A DNA stretch of 64,000 bases from Limnohabitans sp. 2KL-1 (GCF_003063435.1 NZ_NESL01000003.1:186001-250000), one strand, 5' to 3'. Positions 1 through 8,855 are shown, numbered from the stretch's first letter. Program-made: numbers and translations. The notes: generated by a model from the sequence alone, not told the origin.

Positions 1-391
1 CGTCGTGGTTGCCCGGCACATAAATCACACGGCAGCCTTTGCGCGCACGGCGCAAAAGCTTTTGCACCACGTCGTTGTGGCTTTGTGGCCAGAACCAGCG
101 CCGGCGCAATTGCCAGCCGTCCACGATGTCGCCCACCAAGTACAAGGTGTCGCTGGGGTGGTGTTTGAGGAAGTCCAGCAAGGCCTCTGCCTGAAAACCC
201 GGCGTGCCGATGTGCAGATCGGAAATGAAAATCGCCCGCAACCGGGTCCGGTCTGCTGCGCTTTCCTCGTCGTCAGGGTCTTGCCCACTGGCGGGTGCGA
301 GGCTTTGCCCCTCGCGCAGCAAGCCATCGTCCTGACCCGCATAAGACGTCTTGAACAGCGCGGACGCGGCCAGCAGGTCGGACGAGCTCAT
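1..391 (-). CDS. PlcP/LpxH-like metallophosphoesterase, partial (5' part)
   Basis: Calcineurin-type metallophosphoesterase cut off by the left window edge; 130 residues are visible. The metal-binding blocks are present: D58-x-H60 (ISDLHIG), D88 (VGDIVDG) and GNHD ending at D130. The spacing and the stretch around WPQSHNDVV match COG2908, which contains LpxH-type UDP-diacylglucosamine pyrophosphatases and the PlcP phospholipase C that strips head groups from membrane phospholipids in phosphate starvation. The neighbour olsB argues for the PlcP role (inference). The ATG at 391 overlaps the olsB stop codon in an ATGA arrangement, so the two genes are translationally coupled. The ~50-residue acidic N-terminal extension before the first motif is unusual. 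LpxH activity remains possible because the C-terminal half cannot be seen. Confidence 0.85.
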   Translation of the reverse strand, partial: MSSSDLLAASALFKTSYAGQDDGLLREGQSLAPASGQDPDDEESAADRTRLRAIFISDLHIGTPGFQAEALLDFLKHHPSDTLYLVGDIVDGWQLRRRWFWPQSHNDVVQKLLRRARKGCRVIYVPGNHD

Positions 392-1236
392 CTTGCAACA
401 CCCATCGAAAAGTGCTTGCGGTAGCGTGCGGGCAGATCCGCGGTGCGCATCAACATGGGCAAGTCGGCCGTGTTGAAATCCGGGTCCCATGCGGGCGCGC
501 CCAGCACCTTGGCACCCAGCCTCAGGTAGCCCTTGATCAGGGCGGGCGGCTCCATCGCCAGACCCTGGTCCAGCTCTTCCACCGGCAAAGGCAAGCGGGG
601 GCGAACGTGGTATTGAATTTCCGCCAGGTGCGTTTGCCGCAACTGGTGCCAGATGCTGGCCGCTGCATCGCCCGTCACCACCCCGTTGTGCAGCATGGGA
701 ATGCTGGCGCAGCCGATCATGGTGTCCAGTTGGTTGCGGTCCATGAACTCGAACAGCGCCCCCCACAAGGCCATGATGACGCCGCCATGGCGGTGCTCCG
801 CATGGACGCAGCTTCTGCCCAACTCCACCATGCGCTGGCGAATGCCGCGCAAACGGGTCAGATCGAATTCGGTGTCGCTGTAAGTGCTGCCTGCGCGTTT
901 GGCCTGTGCCGGGGTGAGCACACGGTACGTCCCAATCACCTCGCCAGAAACAGAGTCCCTCACCAGCAAATGCTCGCAGTAGTCATCAAACAAATCGATG
1001 TCATGGCCAGGCACGGTTTGCGGCAGACGCGCCCCCAACTCAGTGGCAAATACCGCGTACCTCAGTCGCTGCGCCTCACGAATTTCGTCTTGATGTTTCG
1101 CCCAACTGACCTCAATGGTGCCTTGCACGCGCCGAGGTAAAAATTCAACAGAGGTGTTAGATGACCCCGGATGAAGTGACCCCCTGGGCAAATGGACCGG
1201 GGACAAAGCGTAAGTGGGATTGGGCAACTCTTTCAT
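388..1236 (-). CDS. olsB: L-ornithine N-alpha-acyltransferase OlsB
   Basis: Encodes a 282-residue GNAT-fold acyltransferase of the OlsB/putative-hemolysin family (COG3176). It transfers a 3-hydroxyacyl chain from acyl carrier protein to the alpha-amino group of ornithine, the first step of ornithine-lipid synthesis. Recognised from the block containing RLRYAVFATELGARLP, from the central ELGRSCVH and GCASIPM segments, and from a length normal for the family. The ATG at 1236 has a good Shine-Dalgarno (AAGGAG) about eight bases upstream. It is first in an operon with the PlcP-like gene (4-bp overlap). Ornithine lipids contain no phosphorus and replace phospholipids when phosphate is scarce, which fits the phosphonate genes next door. 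The partner O-acyltransferase OlsA is not in the window. Confidence 0.85.
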   Translation of the reverse strand: MKELPNPTYALSPVHLPRGSLHPGSSNTSVEFLPRRVQGTIEVSWAKHQDEIREAQRLRYAVFATELGARLPQTVPGHDIDLFDDYCEHLLVRDSVSGEVIGTYRVLTPAQAKRAGSTYSDTEFDLTRLRGIRQRMVELGRSCVHAEHRHGGVIMALWGALFEFMDRNQLDTMIGCASIPMLHNGVVTGDAAASIWHQLRQTHLAEIQYHVRPRLPLPVEELDQGLAMEPPALIKGYLRLGAKVLGAPAWDPDFNTADLPMLMRTADLPARYRKHFSMGVAR

Positions 1237-1304
1237 GGCATCGGCTCCTTGTGATCTGTGGCTTCATGATCAGCGGCGGCCATGACATTCCGAAGTCTTA
1301 TTCG

Positions 1305-1871
1305 TTAAATTTGTGTGACGTCCCGAGCCTGAACCACGGCCATCAAGTCCGCCAGATGCGTCAGCGCTTCTTCCCGGGTGATGTCGAACCAAGCCTGGTT
1401 TTTCCCCAGGTCATCCCAGACCCGCAGCTTCAGGGCATCGGTGAAATAGGTTTCGGATTCAAACGCCGCACACTCGGCCTCGCTCATGGGCCCACCCTGC
1501 AGGTGCAAGCTGCGCACCGAATCAGGCGACAGTTTTCGGGCATAGGCCTGCCGCGTGGTCACCAGATAGCGCTTGGCCAGCACATGCAATCGCACGGGCT
1601 CGGACACCGCTCGTCCGAAAACGGACGCGAGCAAAGAAGCGCCCACGTGTTCGTGCCCATCGTCTTCACCCCGCAAAGTCGGTGTGCCTTCGGCATTGAC
1701 CCACAAGTGCCCCACATCGTGCAACCAGCTGGCCAGCTGCAAGGCGGCGCTGGCCCCTGATTTTTCAGCCAGTCGGCCGCATTGCCAGGCATGGGCCAGT
1801 TGCGTGACGGGCTCTCCGGCATACATGCGGTCACCGCCTTGCCTGTAGAGCGCCAAAATTGAATGCTTCAT
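1305..1871 (-). CDS. HD-domain protein of phosphonate degradation operons (PhnZ-like)
   Basis: A 188-residue HD-domain protein of the family defined by its presence in phosphonate operons (TIGR03276 type). Metal ligands of the H...HD...H pattern are visible: H27, H51-D52, H55, H73 and H75. It is related to PhnZ, a mixed-valence di-iron oxygenase that splits the C-P bond of 1-hydroxy-2-aminoethylphosphonate, but no PhnY dioxygenase partner is nearby, so its reaction is uncertain. I chose the ATG at 1871, preceded by GGAAGA; longer starts at 1880 and 1934 are open, but family members start close to this point. It is divergent from phnC across a short intergenic region that holds a dyad. Confidence 0.8.
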   Translation of the reverse strand: MKHSILALYRQGGDRMYAGEPVTQLAHAWQCGRLAEKSGASAALQLASWLHDVGHLWVNAEGTPTLRGEDDGHEHVGASLLASVFGRAVSEPVRLHVLAKRYLVTTRQAYARKLSPDSVRSLHLQGGPMSEAECAAFESETYFTDALKLRVWDDLGKNQAWFDITREEALTHLADLMAVVQARDVTQI

Positions 1872-1903
1872 GTCTTCCATGGCCACACTTTGAAACTTCT
1901 GAA

Positions 1904-1919
1904 TGTCAGGCGCATGACA
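1904..1919. promoter_or_regulatory. Candidate operator dyad between HD gene and phnC
   Basis: TGTCA-N6-TGACA, a perfect 5-bp inverted repeat lying between the divergent HD gene and phnC. Its right part, CGCATGAC (1911-1918), is repeated in inverted orientation as GTCATGCG at 1963-1970. The TGTCA words resemble half-sites of phosphate-regulon (PhoB) boxes, but the arrangement is a dyad rather than the direct repeat typical of PhoB. A local phosphonate regulator is equally possible; none is encoded in the window. Confidence 0.35.
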
Positions 1920-1989
1920 AAGCGCCTTCGACACGATGTCGTCACATTTTCTTCACCAAGACGTCATGCGCAAACCGGAAGATGCGCGC

Positions 1990-2835
1990 ATGTCCAAAGA
2001 CAACACCGCCATCCGCGTCATCAACGCTTGCAAGTCCTTTCAGAAAAATCGCCAGGCGCTCAGCGCCATTGACCTGACGATTGAGCCAGGTCAATGCGTG
2101 GGGCTGCTGGGTGCTTCGGGCTCGGGCAAATCGACTTTGCTGCGCAGCCTGTGCGGACTGGAAAGGCTTGACGGCGTGAACAGCGAGGTCCAGTTGTGGG
2201 GCGAGACGCTGCAAAAGTCCGGCAAGCTCAGCCCCACCATTCGTGACCTGCGCACCCACATTGGCATCATTTTTCAGCAGTTCAACCTGGTCGGTCGCAT
2301 GGATGTGCTGACCAACGTGATGACCGGTCTGCTGCCGCGCATGCCGCTGTACCGCAGTTTGCTCGGCCGATTCACCACCGAAGAAAGACTCCAGGCCTTG
2401 AAGGCCCTGCACGCCGTGGGCCTGTCCGAGCAGGCGATGCAGCGCGCATCGACCTTGTCAGGTGGCCAGCAACAACGCGCGGCCATCGCCAGGGCCCTGG
2501 TGCAGGGTGCGCGCATCCTGCTGGCCGACGAGCCGGTGGCCTCGCTCGATCCCGAATCCACGCGCCGGGTGATGGACTTGCTGCGCCAGTTGCAACGCGA
2601 GCAAGGCATGACCCTGGTCATCAGCCTGCACAACGTGAATCTGGCCCGGCAGTACTGCGACCGGATCATCGCGCTGCGCGAGGGACGGCTGGTGTATGAC
2701 GGCCCGCCATTGGGGCTGGACAACCAGACGCTGCGCGAGCTTTACGGCACACATTCCGACGAGCTGTTCATGGACCACCCCCATGAAGAGCCCGCCCCAT
2801 TTCTCAACCCGACGCTCCAGTTGCTGGCGCGTTGA
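1990..2835 (+). CDS. phnC: Phosphonate ABC transporter ATP-binding protein PhnC
   Basis: A 281-residue ABC ATPase energising phosphonate import. Walker A is GASGSGKST at residues 41-49, the signature is LSGGQQQRAAIARAL, Walker B is ILLADEP, and an H-loop (SLH) follows. The pattern and the neighbours (PhnD, PhnE) identify the PhnC subfamily. I chose the ATG at 1990, preceded by GGAAG; in-frame ATGs at 1936 and 1966 would extend the protein into the divergent promoter region. The gene opens a six-gene operon with short gaps or overlaps. Confidence 0.9.
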   Translation: MSKDNTAIRVINACKSFQKNRQALSAIDLTIEPGQCVGLLGASGSGKSTLLRSLCGLERLDGVNSEVQLWGETLQKSGKLSPTIRDLRTHIGIIFQQFNLVGRMDVLTNVMTGLLPRMPLYRSLLGRFTTEERLQALKALHAVGLSEQAMQRASTLSGGQQQRAAIARALVQGARILLADEPVASLDPESTRRVMDLLRQLQREQGMTLVISLHNVNLARQYCDRIIALREGRLVYDGPPLGLDNQTLRELYGTHSDELFMDHPHEEPAPFLNPTLQLLAR

Positions 2836-2860
2836 ACCCTTTCCACACGAGGACATCCCC

Positions 2861-3811
2861 ATGAACATCTCCCGTTTGTTGGCCACAGGCCTGGTCTCAC
2901 TGAGCGCACTGGGCGCCTGGGCACAAGACATCAGCTTTGGCATCATCGCCACGGATTCAGCGTCTGCGCAGCGCGATCGCTGGGAACCGTTTTTCCGTGA
3001 CATGGAAAAAAAGACGGGTCTGAAGATCCAGTCGTTTTATGCCCCCGATTACGCGGGTGTGATCGAAGCCATGCGCTTCAACAAGATCCAGGTGGCTTGG
3101 TATGGCAACAAAGCCGCCATGGAAGCGGTGGACCGCGCCAATGGTGAAGTTTTTGCCCAATTGATGTACGCCGACGGCAGTTTCGGCTACCACGCCTTGC
3201 TGATCACCCACAAGGACAGCCCCTACAAAACACTGGACGATGTGATCGCCAATGGCAAGAACATCAACTTTGGCATTGGCGACCCCAATTCCACTTCGGG
3301 CTTTCTGGTGCCCTCTTATTACATCTTTGCGCAGCGCAACATTGAGGCGCGCAACACCTTCAAAACCGTGCGCAACGCCAGCCATGGCGCCAACATCCAG
3401 GCCACCCTGGCCAAACAAGTCGATGTAGCCACCAACAACACCGAAGACATGGGCAAGCTCGAAAGCGCCAAGCCCGAACTGTTCAGCCAACTGCGCGTGG
3501 TCTGGAAAAGCCCGCTGATCCCGAGCGACCCCTTTGTGTGGCGCAAGGACATGGACCCGGCCGTGAAGACCAAGATCAAGAGTTTCGTGCTGAATTACGC
3601 CAAAACCGACCCGGCTGAAAAAGCCGTGTTGAAGAACATTTACAACTACGGCGGTTTCCGCGAATCCAGCAACGACCAGCTGATCCCGATTCGCCAGCTG
3701 GAGCTGTTCAAGGACCGCCGCAAAGTCGAAAGCGACGACAAGTTGAGCGCCGCCGACAAGACCCGCCAGCTGGCCGAGATCGACCAGAAGCTGGCCGCCT
3801 TGAAGAAGTGA
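2861..3811 (+). CDS. phnD: Phosphonate ABC transporter periplasmic binding protein PhnD
   Basis: A 316-residue periplasmic phosphate/phosphonate-binding protein. A signal peptide (residues 1-21, ending LGAWA before QDISFG) is followed by a PhnD-type fold with the [10 protein letters not shown] segment and the [15 protein letters not shown] ligand loop typical of phosphate/phosphonate/phosphite receptors. The start at 2861 follows GAGGA. It lies 25 bp after phnC and 10 bp before phnE. Which phosphonate it prefers cannot be read from the sequence; the 2-aminoethylphosphonate-type enzymes downstream make that compound the best guess. Confidence 0.9.
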   Translation: MNISRLLATGLVSLSALGAWAQDISFGIIATDSASAQRDRWEPFFRDMEKKTGLKIQSFYAPDYAGVIEAMRFNKIQVAWYGNKAAMEAVDRANGEVFAQLMYADGSFGYHALLITHKDSPYKTLDDVIANGKNINFGIGDPNSTSGFLVPSYYIFAQRNIEARNTFKTVRNASHGANIQATLAKQVDVATNNTEDMGKLESAKPELFSQLRVVWKSPLIPSDPFVWRKDMDPAVKTKIKSFVLNYAKTDPAEKAVLKNIYNYGGFRESSNDQLIPIRQLELFKDRRKVESDDKLSAADKTRQLAEIDQKLAALKK

Positions 3812-3821
3812 GGAGCATGCG

Positions 3822-4634
3822 ATGAACACCGCCGTCTCCAGCACCGGCCTGGACGCCCTGCACCAGCTGGCCGCCCAGAAAAAGGGCCAGGGCATGACGT
3901 ATCTGGTCTGGCTGGCGGTGGCGTGCGTCATGGCCTGGGCCTGGCAAGGCGCAGAGATTCGCCCGCTGGCCCTGATCCGGGATGCGGCCAATATGCGCAC
4001 CTTTGCCGCCGATTTTTTTCCGCCTGATTTCAGGGACTGGCGCTTGTACCTGCGCGAGATGGTGGTCACCTTGCACATCGCGCTGTGGGGCACGGTGCTG
4101 GCCATCGTGGCGGCAGTCCCGATGGGTTTGCTCTCGGCGTCCAATGTGGCCCCCGTCTGGGTTTACCAACCGGTTCGCCGCCTGATGGACGCCTGCCGAG
4201 CCACCAATGAAATGGTGTTTGCCATGCTGTTCATCGTGGCGGTGGGGCTGGGGCCGTTTGCGGGCGTGCTGGCCTTGTTCGTGCACACCACGGGCACCTT
4301 GTCCAAGCTGTTTTCCGAGGCGGTGGAAGCCATCGACCCGCGTCCGGTCGAGGGCATCCGGGCCACCGGTGCGCACAAGTTGGCCGAAATCGCTTACGGC
4401 GTGATTCCCCAGGTGATGCCTTTGTGGCTGTCCTATTCCTTGTACCGGTTTGAATCCAATGTGCGCTCGGCCTCGGTCGTGGGCATGGTGGGTGCGGGCG
4501 GCATCGGGGTGATTCTTTTTGAAGTGATCCGCAGCTTCGAATACGGCCAGACCTGCGCCGTGTTGCTGATGCTGATCGTCACCGTGTCCTTCATCGATGT
4601 GATTTCCTCATGGCTGCGTCAGCGATTCATTTGA
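3822..4634 (+). CDS. phnE: Phosphonate ABC transporter permease PhnE
   Basis: A 270-residue inner-membrane permease with about six hydrophobic segments. The cytoplasmic EAA coupling loop is visible as [19 protein letters not shown], followed by the PhnE-type [21 protein letters not shown] motif. It forms the channel for the PhnC/PhnD system. The C-terminus overlaps the possible ATG of the next gene by 25 bp, or by a TTGA junction if that gene starts at TTG 4631. Confidence 0.9.
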   Translation: MNTAVSSTGLDALHQLAAQKKGQGMTYLVWLAVACVMAWAWQGAEIRPLALIRDAANMRTFAADFFPPDFRDWRLYLREMVVTLHIALWGTVLAIVAAVPMGLLSASNVAPVWVYQPVRRLMDACRATNEMVFAMLFIVAVGLGPFAGVLALFVHTTGTLSKLFSEAVEAIDPRPVEGIRATGAHKLAEIAYGVIPQVMPLWLSYSLYRFESNVRSASVVGMVGAGGIGVILFEVIRSFEYGQTCAVLLMLIVTVSFIDVISSWLRQRFI

Positions 4635-5701
4635 AGTGGTTCAACCCAGTGCACATTGAATGGGCACCGGGTTTGCTGCAGACCTTGCAAGCCCCCAGCC
4701 CATTCTTTGTGCTGGCCGATCCTGCGGCCGTGCCCATGGCCATGGAGGCCGATCTGAAAAGCCGCTGGGGCGAGCAGTGCCTGTTCTGGATTTGGCAACG
4801 CAGCGCGCACAGCAGCGTTGAGGCTGCACAGCAACTGGCTGGCCATTTGTGGCCGCTGTGGTCGCAGCACCCGCAAGCTGCTTTGCTGGCCATCGGTGGC
4901 GGCACCACGCTGGATTTGGCCAAGATCGTGCGTTTTCAGTTGAGCGATCCGGACGCTGCACCCGCCGCCTGGCGTGCCAACAAACTGCCGGCTGCGCACC
5001 AGCGGCACACCTTGTGGTGCGCCCCCACCACCTCGGGCACGGGCAGCGAAGTCACGCCCTGGGCCACGCTGTGGGACATGGACACGCCCACGCCCGTCAA
5101 ACGCTCCTGGTCCACACCGCAGGGCTTTGCTGACCGGACCCTGATTGACCCGGCCTTGACCCTGAGCTGCCCCGAACAACTGACACGCGACACGGCGCTG
5201 GACACCCTGGCTCACGCGCTGGAGTCGATCTGGAACCACCATGCCAACGACTTGACACGCCCCCTGGCGATCCAGTCCGCGCAGCTCGTTTTGAAGACCT
5301 TGCCCACACTGCTGCACAGCCCGCAGGACCTGGATTTGCGCCAGCAACTGAGCAAGGCATCGCTGCTGGCCGGGCTGGCCATGTCGCAAACACAAACCGC
5401 GTTGGCACACGCGCTGTCTTACGACCTGACCTTGCACGAGAAGCTGCCCCATGGCCATGCCTGCGCCGTGTGGCTGAACATGGCCATGGACATCGCAGCG
5501 GCCCACAGTGCGCAGGTCAGGCAGGATCTGGAACAGATTTTTGCGTGCCCACTGGACCAGGCCCAGCTGCAACTGGCCACATGGCTGCAGCGTCTGGGCA
5601 TTGAGCCCCGTGACCTGCGCCAAAGCCCCACGGGACAACAACAACTTCAGCAGGCCCTGGGCTCGGCTCGGGGTCGCAACTTCATCGGGAGCGCATTGTG
5701 A
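4610..5701 (+). CDS. Phosphonate-associated iron-containing alcohol dehydrogenase
   Basis: A 363-residue group III (iron-dependent) alcohol dehydrogenase of the subfamily found in phosphonate operons (TIGR03405 type). The NAD-binding signature [10 protein letters not shown] is at residues 96-105. The metal-ligand region is clear: D in [13 protein letters not shown], then histidines in [21 protein letters not shown]. The likely role is interconversion of phosphonoacetaldehyde with 2-hydroxyethylphosphonate, feeding PhnX (inference from family and context). The ATG at 4610 is used here; a TTG at 4631 overlapping the phnE stop as TTGA is an equally good start. Its stop overlaps the GTG of the next gene by 4 bp. 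Confidence 0.8.
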   Translation: MAASAIHLKWFNPVHIEWAPGLLQTLQAPSPFFVLADPAAVPMAMEADLKSRWGEQCLFWIWQRSAHSSVEAAQQLAGHLWPLWSQHPQAALLAIGGGTTLDLAKIVRFQLSDPDAAPAAWRANKLPAAHQRHTLWCAPTTSGTGSEVTPWATLWDMDTPTPVKRSWSTPQGFADRTLIDPALTLSCPEQLTRDTALDTLAHALESIWNHHANDLTRPLAIQSAQLVLKTLPTLLHSPQDLDLRQQLSKASLLAGLAMSQTQTALAHALSYDLTLHEKLPHGHACAVWLNMAMDIAAAHSAQVRQDLEQIFACPLDQAQLQLATWLQRLGIEPRDLRQSPTGQQQLQQALGSARGRNFIGSAL

Positions 5702-6813
5702 AATCAGACGTGATCGTGGTCGGCAGCGGCATCGTAGGCCTGGCCTGTGCCTGGGCCGCTTGGCAACAAGGCAAGCGCGTGCGCGTGATCGACCGCGACC
5801 CCTTTTGTGTGGGCGCATCGATTCGCAACTTCGGTTTTGTCACCGTCACCGGGCAAGGGGCGGGCGACACCTGGCGACGCGCGCGGCGCAGCCGCGATGT
5901 GTGGGCGCAATTGGCCCCGCAAGCCGGCATCGCCATCGAACACCAAGGCCTGTATGTGCTGGCGCAACGACAGCAGGCCAAAGTGGTCTTGCAGGAACTT
6001 TGCACCCGCCCGGAGGGCCAGGATCTGCAATGGCTGGAAGGCCAGGACCTGCAAGACCGCGCACCGCACCTGACCATGGCGCACCTGCTGGGCGCGCTGT
6101 ACAGCCCGCACGAATTGCGCATCGAGGCGCGCCTGGCCATCGACAAATTGCGCCATTGGCTCGCGCAGCAAGGCGTTGAGTTCCAGATGGGTCAGGCGGT
6201 GCAAGAGGTCATCTCCGGTGCCGTTTTGAGTGGCGGGCAATGGCAACAAGCCGAACGGATCGTGGTGTGTCCGGGGCCAGACATCCGAAGTCTGTTTCCC
6301 GCAGCATTCGCACAGAACAGCACACAGCTTTGCCAGTTGCAAATGCTGCGTGTGCAACCCCCCGACGGCTACAAACTGGGGGCAGGTGTCATGAGTGATT
6401 TGAGTCTGGTGCGTTACCGGGGCTACAGCGAACTGCCGGGCGCACAGTTGTTGCACGACCAGCTGCGTGTGGAGTGTCGCCAAGCGCTGGACCATGGCAT
6501 TCACCTGATCATCGTGCAAAGCGCAGATGGGTCTTTGGTGGTGGGTGATTCGCACCACTACGGCCAGGCCATGCGCCCTTTTGCCTCACGCGAGGTGGAA
6601 GACCTGATCTTGCATGAGATGCAGCGCCTGCTGTGCCTGGGCCATTACCAGGTCACAGAGCGCTGGACCGGCATTTACCCCAGTGCCCAGCAAGACACCT
6701 TGGTGCGCGAGGTCTTGCCGAACGTGCAACTGGTCAGTGTGACCAGCGGCACAGGCATGAGCACCGCCTTCGGCCTGGCCGAAGAAGTCACCGCAACCTG
6801 GACCGCAGCATGA
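5698..6813 (+). CDS. FAD-dependent oxidoreductase of phosphonate catabolism (PbfC/PbfD type)
   Basis: A 371-residue glycine/D-amino-acid-oxidase-fold flavoprotein. The FAD-binding motif GSGIVGLACAWAAW is near the N-terminus; GASIRNFGFVTVTGQG and the C-terminal SVTSGTGMSTAFGLAEE segment are typical of the phosphonate-operon family TIGR03364. Such enzymes have been reported to oxidise 2-aminoethylphosphonate or its N-methyl derivative to phosphonoacetaldehyde. No PhnW aminotransferase is present, so this enzyme probably supplies phosphonoacetaldehyde to PhnX (inference). It starts at GTG 5698, overlapping the upstream stop (GTGA), and its stop overlaps the phnX ATG. Confidence 0.8.
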   Translation: MKSDVIVVGSGIVGLACAWAAWQQGKRVRVIDRDPFCVGASIRNFGFVTVTGQGAGDTWRRARRSRDVWAQLAPQAGIAIEHQGLYVLAQRQQAKVVLQELCTRPEGQDLQWLEGQDLQDRAPHLTMAHLLGALYSPHELRIEARLAIDKLRHWLAQQGVEFQMGQAVQEVISGAVLSGGQWQQAERIVVCPGPDIRSLFPAAFAQNSTQLCQLQMLRVQPPDGYKLGAGVMSDLSLVRYRGYSELPGAQLLHDQLRVECRQALDHGIHLIIVQSADGSLVVGDSHHYGQAMRPFASREVEDLILHEMQRLLCLGHYQVTERWTGIYPSAQQDTLVREVLPNVQLVSVTSGTGMSTAFGLAEEVTATWTAA

Positions 6814-7616
6814 ACAAAATCAAAGGCGTCATCCTCGATTGGGCGGGCACCATCGTGGACTTTGGCAGCCTGGCCCCGATGGGTGCCTTCGTCGAATTGT
6901 TTGCGCGTCACCGCATCCAAATCAGCTTTGAGCAAGCCCGTGTGCCCATGGGTTTGCCCAAAATCGACCACATCATCGCGCTGGGGCAAATGCCGGACAT
7001 TGCTGCACAGTGGCAGGCGGTTGTCGGTCGCCCCTTTGAGGCAGCCGATGCCCGCAACTTGCTGGATGAATTTGAGCCCATGAGTGCGCAAGCCGCCCTG
7101 AATCGCAGCGCCTTCATTCCGGGCTTCATGCCGGTCTACCAGGGCCTCAAGGCGCAAGGCCTGGCCTTTGCCACCACCACCGGCTACACCCGCAAGATCA
7201 TGACCCCGCTGATTGAGCAGGCCCACGCGCAGGGCTTCGAGCCCGCCCGCGTGATCTGTTGTGACGATGTGGCACGCAGTCGCCCCGACCCCATGGGGGT
7301 CGAGCAATGCCTGCAGGCCATGCACTTGCAAGGCCAGTCCTCGCAAGTGATCAAGGTGGACGACACTGCGCCGGGGCTGGCCGAAGGCCTGGCTGCCGGT
7401 TGCTGGACCGTGGGGGTAGCGGCCAGCGGCAATGCACTGGGCTGGACTTATGAGCGCTGGCAGCAAGCGCAGGACGAAGAAAAAACCCGGGCATTGCAGC
7501 CCGCGGTGGCCTTGCTGGAGGCCGCAGGCGCGCACGAGGTCATTGACAGCGTGGCCGATCTGCCCGAAGCCATCGCCCGGATCGAGCAGCGCATGGGCCG
7601 GGGTGAAACCCCTTGA
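6810..7616 (+). CDS. phnX: Phosphonoacetaldehyde hydrolase PhnX
   Basis: A 268-residue HAD-superfamily phosphonatase that splits phosphonoacetaldehyde into acetaldehyde and phosphate. Catalytic residues fit the family: nucleophile D10 in ILDWAGTIVD, Schiff-base lysine K51 in MGLPKIDH, the T/G motif in TTTGYTRK, and the acidic KVDDTAPGLAEGLAAG metal site. The ATG at 6810 overlaps the previous stop (ATGA). It is the last enzyme of the C-P bond pathway in this operon and releases the phosphate. Confidence 0.95.
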   Translation: MNKIKGVILDWAGTIVDFGSLAPMGAFVELFARHRIQISFEQARVPMGLPKIDHIIALGQMPDIAAQWQAVVGRPFEAADARNLLDEFEPMSAQAALNRSAFIPGFMPVYQGLKAQGLAFATTTGYTRKIMTPLIEQAHAQGFEPARVICCDDVARSRPDPMGVEQCLQAMHLQGQSSQVIKVDDTAPGLAEGLAAGCWTVGVAASGNALGWTYERWQQAQDEEKTRALQPAVALLEAAGAHEVIDSVADLPEAIARIEQRMGRGETP

Positions 7617-7622
7617 TTTGAC

Positions 7623-8507
7623 ATGCCCCCAGCCTTGGCACCTGCACAGGCCTTCTGGTCACGCCTGAGCCGCAGCCAGCAGGCTTGGCTTGTGCAACTC
7701 AAGCATGCCGTCCGGCAACCCGTCCCCTCAGGCTGGCTGGACTGGTTTGGGGACGGTGTCTTGCTGGGCCATGTCTCACACGAACGGGCCGGGCAATTGG
7801 TCGCGCGGCTGCCCCATTGCGCGATGCAGCCCGGCCGCCTGGTCTGGCAAACCCCAACGCCCAACCGCTTGCACCGCAGCCGTGACCTGCAAGCCTTTTT
7901 GGCGCAACAAAAAACGCTCGGTCACCTGATGGGCTGGCGCGATGAATTTTTCTGCCTCTGGGCGCAAGCCACCTGTCCTCCTTCACTGGAAACTTTGCCT
8001 TGGCTGTGTGTGGAGCGCGCCGGTTTCAGGCACCTGGGCATGATGAGCCATGCGGTGCACATCAACGGTTTCTTGCCCGATGGCGACCTCTGGTGCGGTC
8101 GTCGCGCCGACAGCAAAGCCACCGACCCGGGCATGCTGGACAACCTGACGGCAGGCGGGCTGTCCGCAGGTGAAACGCCGCTGCGCACGGCACTGCGTGA
8201 GCTCCAGGAAGAAGCAGGACTCGATGGCCTTCAGGCCGCCGACCTGTCCTGGGTGGGCGGTGTGCGCACCGAAAGACTGGAACCCCAAGGCTGGCATGAC
8301 GAGCAATTGCTGGTTTACAACCTGCAAGTGCCCGACACGCGGCTGCCTGTCAACCGGGACGGGGAGGTGCAGGCATTTCTGCGCCTGAGCCCGGGCGAGG
8401 TGGTCACGCGCATGCAGGCGGGTGAATTCACCCCGGATGCCTGCGCGTCGTTGGCGCGGGGATTGGGCTTGATGACGAGCCGCCTTCAACGACCGGCCCC
8501 GAGCTGA
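7623..8507 (+). CDS. DUF4743-type Nudix hydrolase
   Basis: A 294-residue protein with an N-terminal DUF4743-like region (about residues 1-125) and a C-terminal Nudix domain. The Nudix box is intact: G-x5-E, then seven residues, then RELQEEAGL. Relatives include Nudix proteins resembling the hydrolase half of fungal thiamine-pyrophosphokinase fusions, which act on oxidised thiamine diphosphate analogues or nucleotides. It starts 6 bp after phnX, so it is probably co-transcribed, but no direct link to phosphonates is evident. Confidence 0.8.
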   Translation: MPPALAPAQAFWSRLSRSQQAWLVQLKHAVRQPVPSGWLDWFGDGVLLGHVSHERAGQLVARLPHCAMQPGRLVWQTPTPNRLHRSRDLQAFLAQQKTLGHLMGWRDEFFCLWAQATCPPSLETLPWLCVERAGFRHLGMMSHAVHINGFLPDGDLWCGRRADSKATDPGMLDNLTAGGLSAGETPLRTALRELQEEAGLDGLQAADLSWVGGVRTERLEPQGWHDEQLLVYNLQVPDTRLPVNRDGEVQAFLRLSPGEVVTRMQAGEFTPDACASLARGLGLMTSRLQRPAPS

Positions 8508-8552
8508 ATGAGGTATCGTTCCATTCCGTCCCTCACCTGATCGAACCCGACC

Positions 8553-8855
8553 ATGATCCTCGAAATCGCCGACATCCGCATCCAGCCAGGCCAACAAGTC
8601 GCATTTGAACAAGCCATCGCCTTGGGCCTGAGCACGGTTGCTGCCAAAGCCAAGGGCTTTCGCGGTGCCAAAGTCAACCGGGGCATTGAAAGCCCTGAGC
8701 GTTTCGTGCTGCAGATTTTCTGGGACACGCTGGAAGACCACACCGTGGGCTTTCGTGAATCGCCGCTGTTCACCGAATGGCGCGCCATCGTGGGGCCGTT
8801 CTTTGCCGCCCCCCCGCATGTGGAGCACTTCGAGCTGGCTTACACATCGGCCTGA
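8553..8855 (+). CDS. ABM-domain (antibiotic biosynthesis monooxygenase-like) protein
   Basis: A 100-residue single-domain protein of the dimeric alpha/beta-barrel ABM family: MILEIADIRIQPGQ at the N-terminus, the FVLQIFWDTLEDH strand-helix, and a C-terminal HFELAYTS strand. Family members include small cofactor-free monooxygenases and many proteins of unknown role. It lies 45 bp after the Nudix gene and converges on the MarR gene. Confidence 0.75.
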   Translation: MILEIADIRIQPGQQVAFEQAIALGLSTVAAKAKGFRGAKVNRGIESPERFVLQIFWDTLEDHTVGFRESPLFTEWRAIVGPFFAAPPHVEHFELAYTSA

